Shown: in pieces, positions 17,340 to 26,189 of the stretch
How positions within the stretch are numbered: position 1 is the first letter of the stretch
Layout: the number at the start of each line of letters is the position of its first letter
From: Nostoc sp. KVJ3
Lineage (GTDB): Bacteria; Cyanobacteriota; Cyanobacteriia; Cyanobacteriales; Nostocaceae
NCBI RefSeq assembly: GCF_026127265.1
Contig: NZ_WWFG01000002.1
Span: forward strand, 2,418,001 to 2,482,000
Length of the DNA stretch: 64,000 nucleotides
Direction: 5' to 3'
Position numbers and translations under genes: made by a program
Notes under the pieces: generated by a model
What the model was told of the DNA's origin: nothing
What the model saw: only the letters and a program-made list of their open reading frames with translations
The model's database searches: none

Positions 17340-17924
17340 CTACCAAACTTTACTCATATTCAAAACAAACCCAGGTAATACCGATTCACCGCTAACAGTC
17401 GCGGGATTTTCTAGACATTTCTCTGGTACACCAGGACGGTAAATATAGACTCGGCGATGCTTGCGGTCAATTAACAAGCCTAGCTGTACTTCTGGTTCCC
17501 TCATATATTCCTCCATTTTCTCCTTCAACGGTTTGAGGTTATCAGAAGGCGATCGCAGTTCAAGTATAAAATCTGGACAGATGGGGGCAAATTTTTGCTG
17601 TTTTTCTGGGGAGATAGCATTCCACCGTTCCAGTTTAATCCAGGAGGCATCAGGCGATCGTTCTGCACCGGTTGATAGCTTAAATCCTGTGCTGGAGTCA
17701 AAACAAGTACCTGTCCCGTCTTTTTCTGCCCAAACATACAATTGACCAGCTACGTTGAAATTACGATTACCTGTCTCTGAACCAGTGGGCGGCATAATTG
17801 ATATTTCTCCAAATTGATTCCGCTCAATGCGTAATTCACGATTAACCTGACAAAAGTCAAAAAACTGTTCGTCTGTCATTTGCATTGAGGGAGGAATTTG
17901 CACAACTAAAGGGGATGAAAACAT
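17340..17924 (-). CDS. Uma2-family (DUF820) putative endonuclease
   Basis: The product has 194 residues from the ATG at 17924, which has gagga upstream; an extension to 17990 is unlikely. The Uma2 pattern is visible in order: FCQVNRELRIERNQFGEISI, MPPTGSETGNRN, SPDASWI, CPDFILELRSPSD and LLIDRKHRRVYIYRPG. The restriction-endonuclease-like PD...ExL core lies in CPDFILELRS. These proteins occur in many copies in cyanobacterial genomes and have no firm function. It is a single gene, divergent from the dynamin cluster. Confidence 0.85.
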   Translation of the reverse strand: MFSSPLVVQIPPSMQMTDEQFFDFCQVNRELRIERNQFGEISIMPPTGSETGNRNFNVAGQLYVWAEKDGTGTCFDSSTGFKLSTGAERSPDASWIKLERWNAISPEKQQKFAPICPDFILELRSPSDNLKPLKEKMEEYMREPEVQLGLLIDRKHRRVYIYRPGVPEKCLENPATVSGESVLPGFVLNMSKVW

Positions 17925-18183
17925 GATGATTTCCTCTAGGTTTTGCTGTCTACCCGACTGGCTTGTATTTCTTATTCTCACCCAAGTCATTCTTTTGGTG
18001 AGAGAGTAATATTCGTTTTCGCCACAAATTTATGGTATTTAACTCCAGCTTCAGTTTACCAGGCTATGAAAAGCAAAATAGTAAATTTACTGGGGTTGCC
18101 AAATATTTACGTAAGTTAGTATACAGCATGACTGATAAGTAAATGCTGACATTTTTTCATTGTCTTAGACGGGATGGACACTG

Positions 18184-18504
18184 ATGACATCTGAAAGGGA
18201 TCGCCAAAAAGAACTTGAACACCGAGAACGTACATTACGAGAACGAGAAGTTGAATTGCGACTGCGGGAAATGGAAACTAACATCCATGCTACCGATGCA
18301 GCTTTTCATCAAACTGTGAAGCATCAGCCAGATCAAAAACCTTGGATGAAAAAACTGATTCTGGGTGGAAAGCTTTTTGCTCTTGGTGTGGTAGCGCTAG
18401 TTGCAGTGAAAATAGCCTCAGTCTTGGCTGGGTTTATTATTGTTGGTGCTATGGGATGGGTGTCTTACAAACTATTTTTGGAATCTAAAAAAACCAATCT
18501 TTAA
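18184..18504 (+). CDS. Small coiled-coil membrane protein preceding BDLP1
   Basis: This 106-residue protein has a charged N-terminal helix (RQKELEHRERTLREREVEL) with strong coiled-coil character up to about residue 40. Two hydrophobic helices follow (about 57-76 and 80-97), with a short basic tail. I do not recognise a family. The next gene, a dynamin-like GTPase, begins 16 bp after its stop, so the two are almost certainly one transcript. A role as membrane adaptor or recruiter for the dynamin is an inference from the position only. Confidence 0.65.
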   Translation: MTSERDRQKELEHRERTLREREVELRLREMETNIHATDAAFHQTVKHQPDQKPWMKKLILGGKLFALGVVALVAVKIASVLAGFIIVGAMGWVSYKLFLESKKTNL

Positions 18505-18520
18505 TTAAGGTGTAAATTTT

Positions 18521-20602
18521 ATGACAAATCAGGTAGCAACTGACAGATTTATCCAAGATTTAGAGCGGGTTGCTCAAGTGCGATCGGAGATGTCTGTGTG
18601 TTTGAGTAAACTGGCTGAAACAATTAATCAAGCGGAGTTAGCTGGCGACTCTTCATCAGGAAAACTCAGTTTAGAGCGAGATATTGAAGATATTACAGTC
18701 GCTAGTAAAAACCTCCGCCAAGGTGTATTTCGCCTTTTGGTATTGGGCGATATGAAACGGGGAAAAAGTACTTTCCTCAACGCCTTAATTGGTGAAAATT
18801 TATTACCGAGCGATGTTAACCCTTGTACCGCACTTTTAACAGTTTTACGCTACGGGCCAGAAAAGAAAGTTACCATTCATTTTAATGATGGTAAAAGTCC
18901 GCAAGAGTTAGATTTTCAGAACTTTAAATATAAATATACCATCGATCCGGCTGAAGCTAAAAAACTAGAGCAGGAGAAAAAGCAAGCCTTTCCTGATGTC
19001 GATTATGCAGTAGTTGAGTATCCCTTAACGCTGCTAGAAAAGGGAATTGAAATTGTTGATAGTCCAGGATTGAATGATACAGAAGCACGAAACGAATTAT
19101 CTTTGGGTTATGTAAATAATTGCCATGCAATTCTGTTTGTGATGAGAGCTTCTCAACCTTGTACCTTGGGTGAGCGTCGCTACCTAGAAAATTATATCAA
19201 AGGTCGAGGATTGACAGTTTTCTTCTTAGTTAACGCTTGGGATCAAGTGCGGGAATCACTGATTGATCCTGATGATGTCGAAGAGTTAAAAGCATCTGAG
19301 AATAGATTACGGCAAGTATTTAAGGCGAATTTAGGAGAATATTGTACTGTAGAAGGTCAGAATATTTATGACGAGCGCGTGTTTGAGCTTTCGTCAATTC
19401 AAGCACTGAGACGACGCTTGAAGAACCCTCAAGCTGATTTAGAGGGGACTGGCTTTCCGAAGTTTATGGAAGCGCTTAATACATTTCTTACCAGAGAACG
19501 TGCGATCGCAGAACTCCGTCAAGTTAGAACCTTAGCAAGACTTGCCTGTAATCATACCCGTGAGGCAGTTGCAAGACGCATACCATTACTTGACCAAGAT
19601 GTAAATGAATTGAAAAAACGCATTGATTCAGTAGAACCAGAGTTTAACAAACTCACAGGTATTCGAGATGAATTCCAAAAAGAAATTATCAATACCAGAA
19701 ATACTCAAGCAAGAACGATTTCCGAATCTTTTCGCAGTTACGTTTTAAACTTAGGTAATACCTTTGAAAATGACTTCTTACGCTATCAGCCAGAATTAAA
19801 TTTGTTTGATTTTCTCAGCAGTGGTAAACGAGAAGCATTTAACATCGCACTACAAAAAGCCTTTGAGCAATATATCACTGATAAATCTGCTACTTGGACA
19901 TTAACTGCTGAAAAAGATATTAATGCAGCTTTTAAAGAACTTTCTCGTAGTGCAGCACAATATGGCGCATCTTACAATAAAATCACAGACCAAATTACAG
20001 AAAAGCTCACCGGACAAGATGTAAAGGTACATACCACTACTACTGCTGAAGAAGATAATTCTCCCGGTTGGGCAAAATGGGCAATGGGATTGTTGTCTTT
20101 GTCTAAAGGAAATCTTGCTGGTTTTGCGCTAGCCGGGGCTGGGTTTGATTGGAAAAACATCTTATTAAACTATTTTACTGTAATTGGCATTGGTGGGATA
20201 ATTTCGGCAGTAACAGGGATTTTACTTGGCCCTATCGGGTTTGCCCTGCTAGGTTTGGGAGTAGGCTTTTTGCAAGCAGATCAAGCCCGTAAAGAGTTAG
20301 TTAAAACTGCAAAAAAAGAGTTAGTTAAACACCTACCCCAGGTTGCACACGAGCAATCTCAGGTTGTATATAATGCCGTAAAAGAGTGTTTTGATTCTTA
20401 CGAAAGAGAAGTTAGTAAGCGGATTAACGATGATATTGTCTCTCGTAAATCTGAATTAGATAATCTTGTCAAGCAGAAACAAAGCCGTGAAATAAATCGT
20501 GAGAGTGAGTTCAATCGTTTAAAAAAATTGCAGGAAGATGTAATAGCTCAGTTGCAAAAAATTGAGGCGGCATATAGCAATTTGTTAGCTTATTATAGCT
20601 AA
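18521..20602 (+). CDS. BDLP1: Bacterial dynamin-like protein, BDLP1 type
   Basis: This 693-residue GTPase has G1 at 76-84 (GDMKRGKST, lysine K82), switch threonine in NPCTALLTVLRYG, G3 DSPGLND and G4 NAWD. Long helices of neck and trunk follow. A paddle with hydrophobic segments (about 560-605: NYFTVIGIGGIISAV, LLGPIGFALLGLGVG) inserts into the membrane. Length, lysine number and wording agree with what I recall of the N. punctiforme BDLP1 structure, which polymerises on and tubulates membranes in a nucleotide-dependent way. It probably remodels inner or thylakoid membranes. The following gene encodes another dynamin-like GTPase, as expected for proteins of this family that work in pairs. Confidence 0.93.
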   Translation: MTNQVATDRFIQDLERVAQVRSEMSVCLSKLAETINQAELAGDSSSGKLSLERDIEDITVASKNLRQGVFRLLVLGDMKRGKSTFLNALIGENLLPSDVNPCTALLTVLRYGPEKKVTIHFNDGKSPQELDFQNFKYKYTIDPAEAKKLEQEKKQAFPDVDYAVVEYPLTLLEKGIEIVDSPGLNDTEARNELSLGYVNNCHAILFVMRASQPCTLGERRYLENYIKGRGLTVFFLVNAWDQVRESLIDPDDVEELKASENRLRQVFKANLGEYCTVEGQNIYDERVFELSSIQALRRRLKNPQADLEGTGFPKFMEALNTFLTRERAIAELRQVRTLARLACNHTREAVARRIPLLDQDVNELKKRIDSVEPEFNKLTGIRDEFQKEIINTRNTQARTISESFRSYVLNLGNTFENDFLRYQPELNLFDFLSSGKREAFNIALQKAFEQYITDKSATWTLTAEKDINAAFKELSRSAAQYGASYNKITDQITEKLTGQDVKVHTTTTAEEDNSPGWAKWAMGLLSLSKGNLAGFALAGAGFDWKNILLNYFTVIGIGGIISAVTGILLGPIGFALLGLGVGFLQADQARKELVKTAKKELVKHLPQVAHEQSQVVYNAVKECFDSYEREVSKRINDDIVSRKSELDNLVKQKQSREINRESEFNRLKKLQEDVIAQLQKIEAAYSNLLAYYS

Positions 20603-20620
20603 AATTTGTAAATGCCTATA

Positions 20621-20637
20621 GGGAGGCTTTGCCTCCC
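20621..20637 (+). terminator. Hairpin after BDLP1
   Basis: A 7-bp perfect stem, gggaggc-ttt-gcctccc, begins 18 bp after the BDLP1 stop. No T-run follows, so it may only attenuate. Confidence 0.45.
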
Positions 20638-20670
20638 ATAAATATAAGTAGCTTAATGCAAATAAATTAA

Positions 20671-20792
20671 AGTTTGTAGTGAGTTAGCGCGGTCTTGGGG
20701 GTTTCCACCATGAGCGACTAACGAACCCGGAGGGTAAGGATTTTAGTCCTAATATAACTTTGATATGAGCGATAAATCGCTCACTACAAACT
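20671..20792. repeat. 122-bp foldback element between the two dynamin genes
   Basis: The ends agtttgtagtgag (20671) and ctcactacaaact (to 20792) are perfect 13-bp inverted repeats, with further pairing inward around gcgataaatcgc. It has the structure of a miniature inverted-repeat element and separates the two dynamin genes. Confidence 0.6.
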
Positions 20793-20894
20793 AGAATTTT
20801 ATTGTATGTTTAATTACACGTATATAAACATAATAGTGTGAGTCAGTAGCCCCAACGATCTGCATTACCAGCTAGAAGCTGAGAACGAGAAATT

Positions 20895-23117
20895 ATGCAA
20901 CAACAGTATGAAGGTTATAAGAATTTAGCAGATTCTATTAAATCTGCATCTGCATTACTGAATTTAGAACGCAAATCACAATTGCATCAAGATATAATTA
21001 CCATTTGTAATCATCTAGTTAATCCTAGTTTTCGCATTGCAGTATTTGGCCCTTTTAATCATGGCAAGTCTACGTTACTGAATGCTATGCTAGGAAATCG
21101 CACCTTACCAATTGATTTAATCCCCACTACAGGCGCATCGATTACTGTCAAGTATGGATCTGATGTGCGAACTCGCATCATGTTGGTAGATGGTACAGAA
21201 GTCTATCGCAGTGGCACAGAAATTTTACAACAATTTGCAATTCTTGATGGCAATAGACAGATGCGAAAAGATGTAGTATCTGTAGAAGTTTTTTGTCCAC
21301 ATCCCTTTCTGGAAACTGGTGTAGAATTTCTCGATTTACCGGGAACTAATGATAGAGATGAACAAGATAATTTAGTCCGAGAAAAACTTTTAAGTGCAGA
21401 TTTAGCGATCCAATTATTAGATGCACGGAAATTAATGACTTTAGGAGAGCGGGAAAACTTACGAGATTGGCTATTAGATCGCGGTATTAAAACAGTTATA
21501 TTTGTTGCCAATTTTCTTAACTTACTCGAACCTGACGAGCAAAAACAAGTCCAAAATCGCCTGTTATTTGTTGCAGAAAGCTTTCGAGCCGAATTACCTC
21601 CAGGCTTTAGTAATTTATATCGCGTTGATGCTTTACCCGCCTTAAGAGCCAGATTAAAAGGCGATGTCGCTGCTGCTAATAGTAGCGGTTTAGCAGCTTT
21701 TGAAACAGCTTTGCAAAATATTGTGGGGATTTTGCAACCAAATTGTGGTAATGTGCGTTTGCCAAGAGTGCAAGCGATCGCTTCTCAAATCCAACTCTCA
21801 TTAAAAGCTAAAATTGACCCGATTGCTCTTGAAATAAAATCTTTTGACGAGAAACAAAATAGCAAAATTGAAATTAAACAGAAAGCAGCCAACTTAATTT
21901 ATAAAGGTTTCACTACTAGCATCGGAGAATTACGCGATTGGCTAGAATTCCCTAAGCTACTCACAAAATATCAAGCTGATGCGGCAGTTGCATTGGCAGA
22001 AAATAAATTTAAAGATTGGCAAATAAATACTCTTAAAAAAGACCTAAATAAATTACAATTAGCTGCGGTAAAATGGCTTTATCAAGCTTACGAGTTTTTT
22101 CAAGAAGAACGACCACAAGATTTATTAATTCCTTTCCCTCGCGAACCACAAGTAATATTACCCTCAAAGCCAAACAATACTGATGATTTGAGTGAACCTG
22201 GTTCTATCGCTGTTGGTGGTGGTATCGGTTGGTTGTTAGGCGGCCCGGTAGGTGCTGCTGTCGTCGGAAGTATTTCTTATTTGTTAAACAAGAATATTCA
22301 AAAACAAGACGAACAATTAGCCAAGGAATCTTATCATCAAGAAGTTGCTAAACTTTGTATAACTGCAAGTGAAGATTATTTCTCTAGTTTTAGCAGTCAA
22401 GGGTTATCAATTTTGGCTGAATATGAACAGCAATCTGAAAAAGTAATTTGCTTTGAATTCAGTCAAGAGCCAGTAGAAGTTACTAATAAACGCGAAAGTT
22501 TGCAGCAATTACAAAATGGTTTCAATCATTTACTACAAGAGTTAGAAAAAGTCAAAATCCTCTCAAATCATCAACCTTATAAAGAAATACCAAAATACAC
22601 GAATACTAATAAAAAATATTCGCCACAGCCAGAGAGAGTTAAAATTTCCCCTGAAAAAGATCCTGTTGTTAAGCAACAACAGGAAAATACTGTTAAGAAT
22701 AATGGTAGAAGGGTAGAATCAGTTTCTCCACCGCCATCGCCAAAAGCTTCTCCCTCTCCGCGCAAAGAAGAGGTGGAGGCGAAATTTCGTGATTGGGAAC
22801 TGAATGAGGAAATAGCGCGAATGAAAGCAGAGATGCGATCGCCTGGTTCTCAAACTGGCAAACAGCAAAATTCAACTCAAAGTAATAAAGCACCCACTCA
22901 ACCCAAAACTCATACGGAAAAAGATAAGATTACTCGCGCCTACGGCATTTTAGGATTGCAAGCAAATGCTTCTCAGGCTGAGATAAAACAGGCTTATCGA
23001 ACTTTAGTAAAAAAATGGCATCCAGATTTGTTTGTGAATCAGCCGCAACTGCTCAAACAAGCACAAGAAAAAATGCACTTAGTTAATGATGCTTACACAA
23101 TTTTGAGTGATAAATAA
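20895..23117 (+). CDS. Dynamin-like GTPase with C-terminal J-domain
   Basis: This 740-residue protein has a dynamin-type GTPase domain, with G1 at 52-60 (GPFNHGKST), a switch threonine in LIPTTGASITVKYG, and G3 DLPGTND. G4 is unusual (VANFLN instead of N/TKxD). A helical region follows, then a glycine-rich hydrophobic segment (about 433-465: GGGIGWLLGGPVGAAVVGS) that could be a membrane paddle. After it comes a low-complexity linker, and residues about 676-740 form a J-domain with the HPD motif (KKWHPDLF). The J-domain would recruit a DnaK/Hsp70 ATPase, perhaps to take apart dynamin assemblies as auxilin does for clathrin; that comparison is an inference. A second BDLP partner role with the upstream gene is likely. 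Confidence 0.85.
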   Translation: MQQQYEGYKNLADSIKSASALLNLERKSQLHQDIITICNHLVNPSFRIAVFGPFNHGKSTLLNAMLGNRTLPIDLIPTTGASITVKYGSDVRTRIMLVDGTEVYRSGTEILQQFAILDGNRQMRKDVVSVEVFCPHPFLETGVEFLDLPGTNDRDEQDNLVREKLLSADLAIQLLDARKLMTLGERENLRDWLLDRGIKTVIFVANFLNLLEPDEQKQVQNRLLFVAESFRAELPPGFSNLYRVDALPALRARLKGDVAAANSSGLAAFETALQNIVGILQPNCGNVRLPRVQAIASQIQLSLKAKIDPIALEIKSFDEKQNSKIEIKQKAANLIYKGFTTSIGELRDWLEFPKLLTKYQADAAVALAENKFKDWQINTLKKDLNKLQLAAVKWLYQAYEFFQEERPQDLLIPFPREPQVILPSKPNNTDDLSEPGSIAVGGGIGWLLGGPVGAAVVGSISYLLNKNIQKQDEQLAKESYHQEVAKLCITASEDYFSSFSSQGLSILAEYEQQSEKVICFEFSQEPVEVTNKRESLQQLQNGFNHLLQELEKVKILSNHQPYKEIPKYTNTNKKYSPQPERVKISPEKDPVVKQQQENTVKNNGRRVESVSPPPSPKASPSPRKEEVEAKFRDWELNEEIARMKAEMRSPGSQTGKQQNSTQSNKAPTQPKTHTEKDKITRAYGILGLQANASQAEIKQAYRTLVKKWHPDLFVNQPQLLKQAQEKMHLVNDAYTILSDK

Positions 23118-23190
23118 ATAACAAGGGTTAGCACGTTTCAAAGGCTATTGACTAAATTCAATCAAACCCTTGGGAGAAGACTCGCTCTAA

Positions 23191-23517
23191 GAGGTTGTTT
23201 GAAAAGTATTTAGCTGTGATTTTAGGCACTTGTTGATCCCCCTAACCCCCCTTAAAAAGGCTACGGTGTACACACAAGTCGAATTTCTTTTCATAATCTC
23301 GCTATTACCCCCCTTAATCCCCCCTTATAAAGGGGTGAGACCAGAAATCCGGTTCCCTCCCCTTTATAAGGGGAGGGTTAGGGTGGGGTAATTTAACTTG
23401 TGTATACACCGTAGCTTAAAAAGGGGGGAACTGGAATCAAAGTCCCCCAATTTATCGGGGGATTTAGGGGGATCTAAAACGTTTTGCTACTAAGAAAAGG
23501 ACTTTTCAAACATCCTC
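23191..23517. mobile_element. MITE-type element (outer), 17-bp terminal repeats, interrupted by a second element
   Basis: The terminal repeats gaggttgtttgaaaagt and acttttcaaacatcctc are inverted copies with one mismatch, flanked by a taa/taa target duplication (23188-23190, 23518-23520). Complete relatives lie at 27825-27984 and 42037-42200. This copy is longer because another element has inserted at 23261. The 3-bp TNA duplications suggest mobilisation by an IS5-group transposase (inference). The rest of the 23118-23674 gap holds a short gccatgccgtaggcttt-type repeat (23526-23555). Confidence 0.8.
23261..23414. mobile_element. Nested 154-bp MITE with 10-bp target duplication
   Basis: The ends ctacggtgtacacacaagt and acttgtgtatacaccgtag are 19-bp inverted repeats with one mismatch. 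The target sequence cttaaaaagg is present directly on both sides (23251-23260 and 23415-23424) but only once in the uninterrupted relative at 42037-42200. This shows directly that the element inserted into the outer one. The interior folds back on itself (ttaccccccttaatcccc against ggggtaa). Confidence 0.85.
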
Positions 23518-23674
23518 TAAGCGAAGCCATGCCGTAGGCTTTACGCTACGCTATCCAACACTGCACAGAATTGCTGACTTCTGACTCCTGAATTCTGTTT
23601 CGATAAGTAAGTAATTGATTATTATTGAAAATAGACTTACTTAAACAGGATCTCACAAAAAAACTTAAATTATT

Positions 23675-25015
23675 ATGAACAGCCAACTTAATTGGCTTAC
23701 AGCGAGTAAGTTGCTAGCCCTAATTTTCTTGGTACTGGCTAACGGTTTTTTTGTGGCAGCAGAATTTGCCTTGGTAGTTTTACGTCGTAGTCGTGTCGAG
23801 CAGTTAGTCGCACAAGAGCATCCTCGTGCAAAGGCTTTACAGCGTGCAGTCAACAACTTGGACTCTTATTTAGCAGCAACTCAACTTGGCGTTACGATGT
23901 CTTCTCTGGGCTTAGGTTGGATTGGAGAACCAGCACTAGCTGGACTCGTTGAACCCGCTTTTCACTGGCTACCCAAATCCTTAGCCCTCTTCAGTGCCCA
24001 TAGCCTATCAGTCATAGTCGCATTCATAATCATTACCTGTCTTCATATTGTCTTAGGAGAATTAGCCCCTAAAAGTCTGGCACTTCAACGTACAGAAGGA
24101 ACTGCCTTCGCTGTTATTAATCTCTTAGAATTATATTTGGCTATCTTTCGCCCAGCCGTCCAAGGTTTGAATAATGTTGGTAATTTCGTCCTTCAACTTA
24201 TCGGTTTACAACCAGGAAATGCCGAACAATTATTTCATTCCACTGAAGAATTGAAACTTTTAGTCGCAGCTAGTCATGAAGCGGGTTTGTTAGGTTCAGC
24301 CGAACAAGATGTAGTAGAACGAGTGTTTAGTATTGGCGATCGGCGAGTCAGTGCGTTTATGACACCACGCACAGAGATGGAATGGCTTAACATCGATCAG
24401 CCGCTTGAAATAATCCGCCATCAAGTTATCAAAAGTATGCATTATTTCTTTCCCGTTGGGCAGGATAGCGTTGATAATTTATTAGGTGTCGTACAAACCA
24501 AAGAATTTTTAGCCCAGAATCCAACTCAACCGATTGAATTGCAAACCTTATTAAAACCACTCTTATATGTACCAGAAAGCATGAAGGCTTTAAAACTTTT
24601 GGATTTATTTAAGAAATCTGGGACTCACATTGCCTTAATTGTGGATGAGTATGGTGTAACACAAGGTTTGGTTACACTAACTGATATTATAGAAGCGATT
24701 GTGGGTGATATACCGTCGAGTGAAGATCTAAATGACCCTGAGATTGTGCAACGTGAGGATGGATCTTGGTTGTTAGATGGATTGTTGCCCATTGATGAGT
24801 TTAAAGAAATTCTTGATATCAAAAAGTTGCCACCACTAGCTGGAATAAACTATCAAACTTTAGGCGGTTTTGTTGTGAACCAGCTTGGACATATTCCCTC
24901 TAGCGCTGAACATTTTGAGTGGATGGGATTACGTTTTGAAGTAATTGATATGGATGGGAACCGAGTTGATAAAGTGCTGGTTGCCCGTGTAAGCACTCAT
25001 GCAAAGATTATCTGA
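23675..25015 (+). CDS. CNNM/CorC-family membrane protein (DUF21-CBS-CorC_HlyC)
   Basis: This 446-residue protein has an N-terminal DUF21 membrane domain (about 1-200) with three to four helices and the conserved GFFVAAEFALV and GLGWIGEPALAGL stretches. A CBS pair (about 210-335, with VSAFMTPRTEMEWL and IALIVDEYGVTQGLVTLTDI) follows, then a C-terminal CorC_HlyC domain (about 355-440). The family is linked to magnesium or cobalt efflux and sodium-coupled ion transport, often still called hemolysin-like. It stands alone, converging with the ABC permease operon 33 bp later. Confidence 0.88.
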   Translation: MNSQLNWLTASKLLALIFLVLANGFFVAAEFALVVLRRSRVEQLVAQEHPRAKALQRAVNNLDSYLAATQLGVTMSSLGLGWIGEPALAGLVEPAFHWLPKSLALFSAHSLSVIVAFIIITCLHIVLGELAPKSLALQRTEGTAFAVINLLELYLAIFRPAVQGLNNVGNFVLQLIGLQPGNAEQLFHSTEELKLLVAASHEAGLLGSAEQDVVERVFSIGDRRVSAFMTPRTEMEWLNIDQPLEIIRHQVIKSMHYFFPVGQDSVDNLLGVVQTKEFLAQNPTQPIELQTLLKPLLYVPESMKALKLLDLFKKSGTHIALIVDEYGVTQGLVTLTDIIEAIVGDIPSSEDLNDPEIVQREDGSWLLDGLLPIDEFKEILDIKKLPPLAGINYQTLGGFVVNQLGHIPSSAEHFEWMGLRFEVIDMDGNRVDKVLVARVSTHAKII

Positions 25016-25048
25016 TTTTTGATTTACTTTAGAAATCATTCTGTTGCA

Positions 25049-26170
25049 TTAACTTAACTGACTGCGAAACTTGTGAACACTAATAGTTAATAAAACAATA
25101 GCAAAACCAAGCAATGCTAACACATTCAACCACAGCACATCTAAACCAACTCCTTTGAGTAAAATACCTCTAACAATAGTAATATAATGACGAAGTGGAT
25201 TAAAGAGAGAGAGAAATTGAAATAAAGGGGGCATGGCTTCAATAGGAGATATTGCCCCAGAAGTTTGGATCATTGGTAAATTTATAAAGAAAGATGTGAG
25301 TAATACTTGTTGTTGAGAAACGCAAACAGTTGCCAACATAATACCTAAACTAATTCCCACAAATACATACATACTTGATAAAGCAAGAAATAGTAGGAAA
25401 CTACCACGAAACGGTAGGCTAAATACGACTGTTCCCAAGGTCAAAGCCATTAGTACATCACCCATAAGTAAGAATGCCAACGGTACAATTTTAGCTAATA
25501 AAATTTCCCAGTTAGTAGAGGGAGTCATTAACAATTGCTCTAAAGTTCCCGTATCTTTCTCGCGCACAACGGTTACTGCTGATACTAATGTACCGATTAA
25601 TGTTAAGACTAAACCCATAACTCCCGGTACGAAGAACCAACTACTTGTGAGTCCAGGATTGTAAAGAAAAACAACTTCGGTTGAGATTGGTGTACTGGCT
25701 TGACTCTGTACTAAACCGAGATTATATTGTTGGATAATCTGATTAACATAGTTAGCCGCAATGCCGGCTGTATTTGCATTTACTCCATCGATAAATACTT
25801 GAATTTCTGCTGATTTCTTGTCTAATTGGCGAGGAAAATCTGGTGGAATTATTAACCCTATATCTAGCTTGCCTTCTTCTACTTGGCGGCTTAAATCCTT
25901 TTCACTGCTTGGAATAGATTCTAAGTTAAAAGTGTGATTGGATGTCATTGCTGAAACTAATTCTCGACTGGCGGAGATATTGGCATAGTCAATTACACCC
26001 AGTCGTAAATTATGGACATCTGGGTTAAGTGCAAATCCGTAAAGCAATAATTGTACTGTTGGTGGAACAATTAATAAAACAATCAATTGCCTGTTTCGCA
26101 GAATTTGATTAATTTCTTTACGCACTAATGACCAAAATGGACTATCAAATAATTGCCAAATATATTTCAT
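25049..26170 (-). CDS. ABC-2 type permease (YbhR/YbhS-like), second subunit
   Basis: This 373-residue permease has one N-terminal helix (VLLIVPPTVQLLLYGFAL), a large extracytoplasmic loop of about 130 residues, and five C-terminal helices with the ABC-2 signature VREKDTGTLEQLLMTPS. It should pair with the other permease (26190-27296), 19 bp upstream, to form the channel of a type I-like multidrug exporter together with the double ATPase and HlyD protein at 29748-33073. Both permeases are now cut off from those genes by inserted elements, so expression may be reduced or depend on a new promoter. Confidence 0.87.
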   Translation of the reverse strand: MKYIWQLFDSPFWSLVRKEINQILRNRQLIVLLIVPPTVQLLLYGFALNPDVHNLRLGVIDYANISASRELVSAMTSNHTFNLESIPSSEKDLSRQVEEGKLDIGLIIPPDFPRQLDKKSAEIQVFIDGVNANTAGIAANYVNQIIQQYNLGLVQSQASTPISTEVVFLYNPGLTSSWFFVPGVMGLVLTLIGTLVSAVTVVREKDTGTLEQLLMTPSTNWEILLAKIVPLAFLLMGDVLMALTLGTVVFSLPFRGSFLLFLALSSMYVFVGISLGIMLATVCVSQQQVLLTSFFINLPMIQTSGAISPIEAMPPLFQFLSLFNPLRHYITIVRGILLKGVGLDVLWLNVLALLGFAIVLLTISVHKFRSQLS

Positions 26171-26189
26171 ATATGGTTAAGGCTAATGA

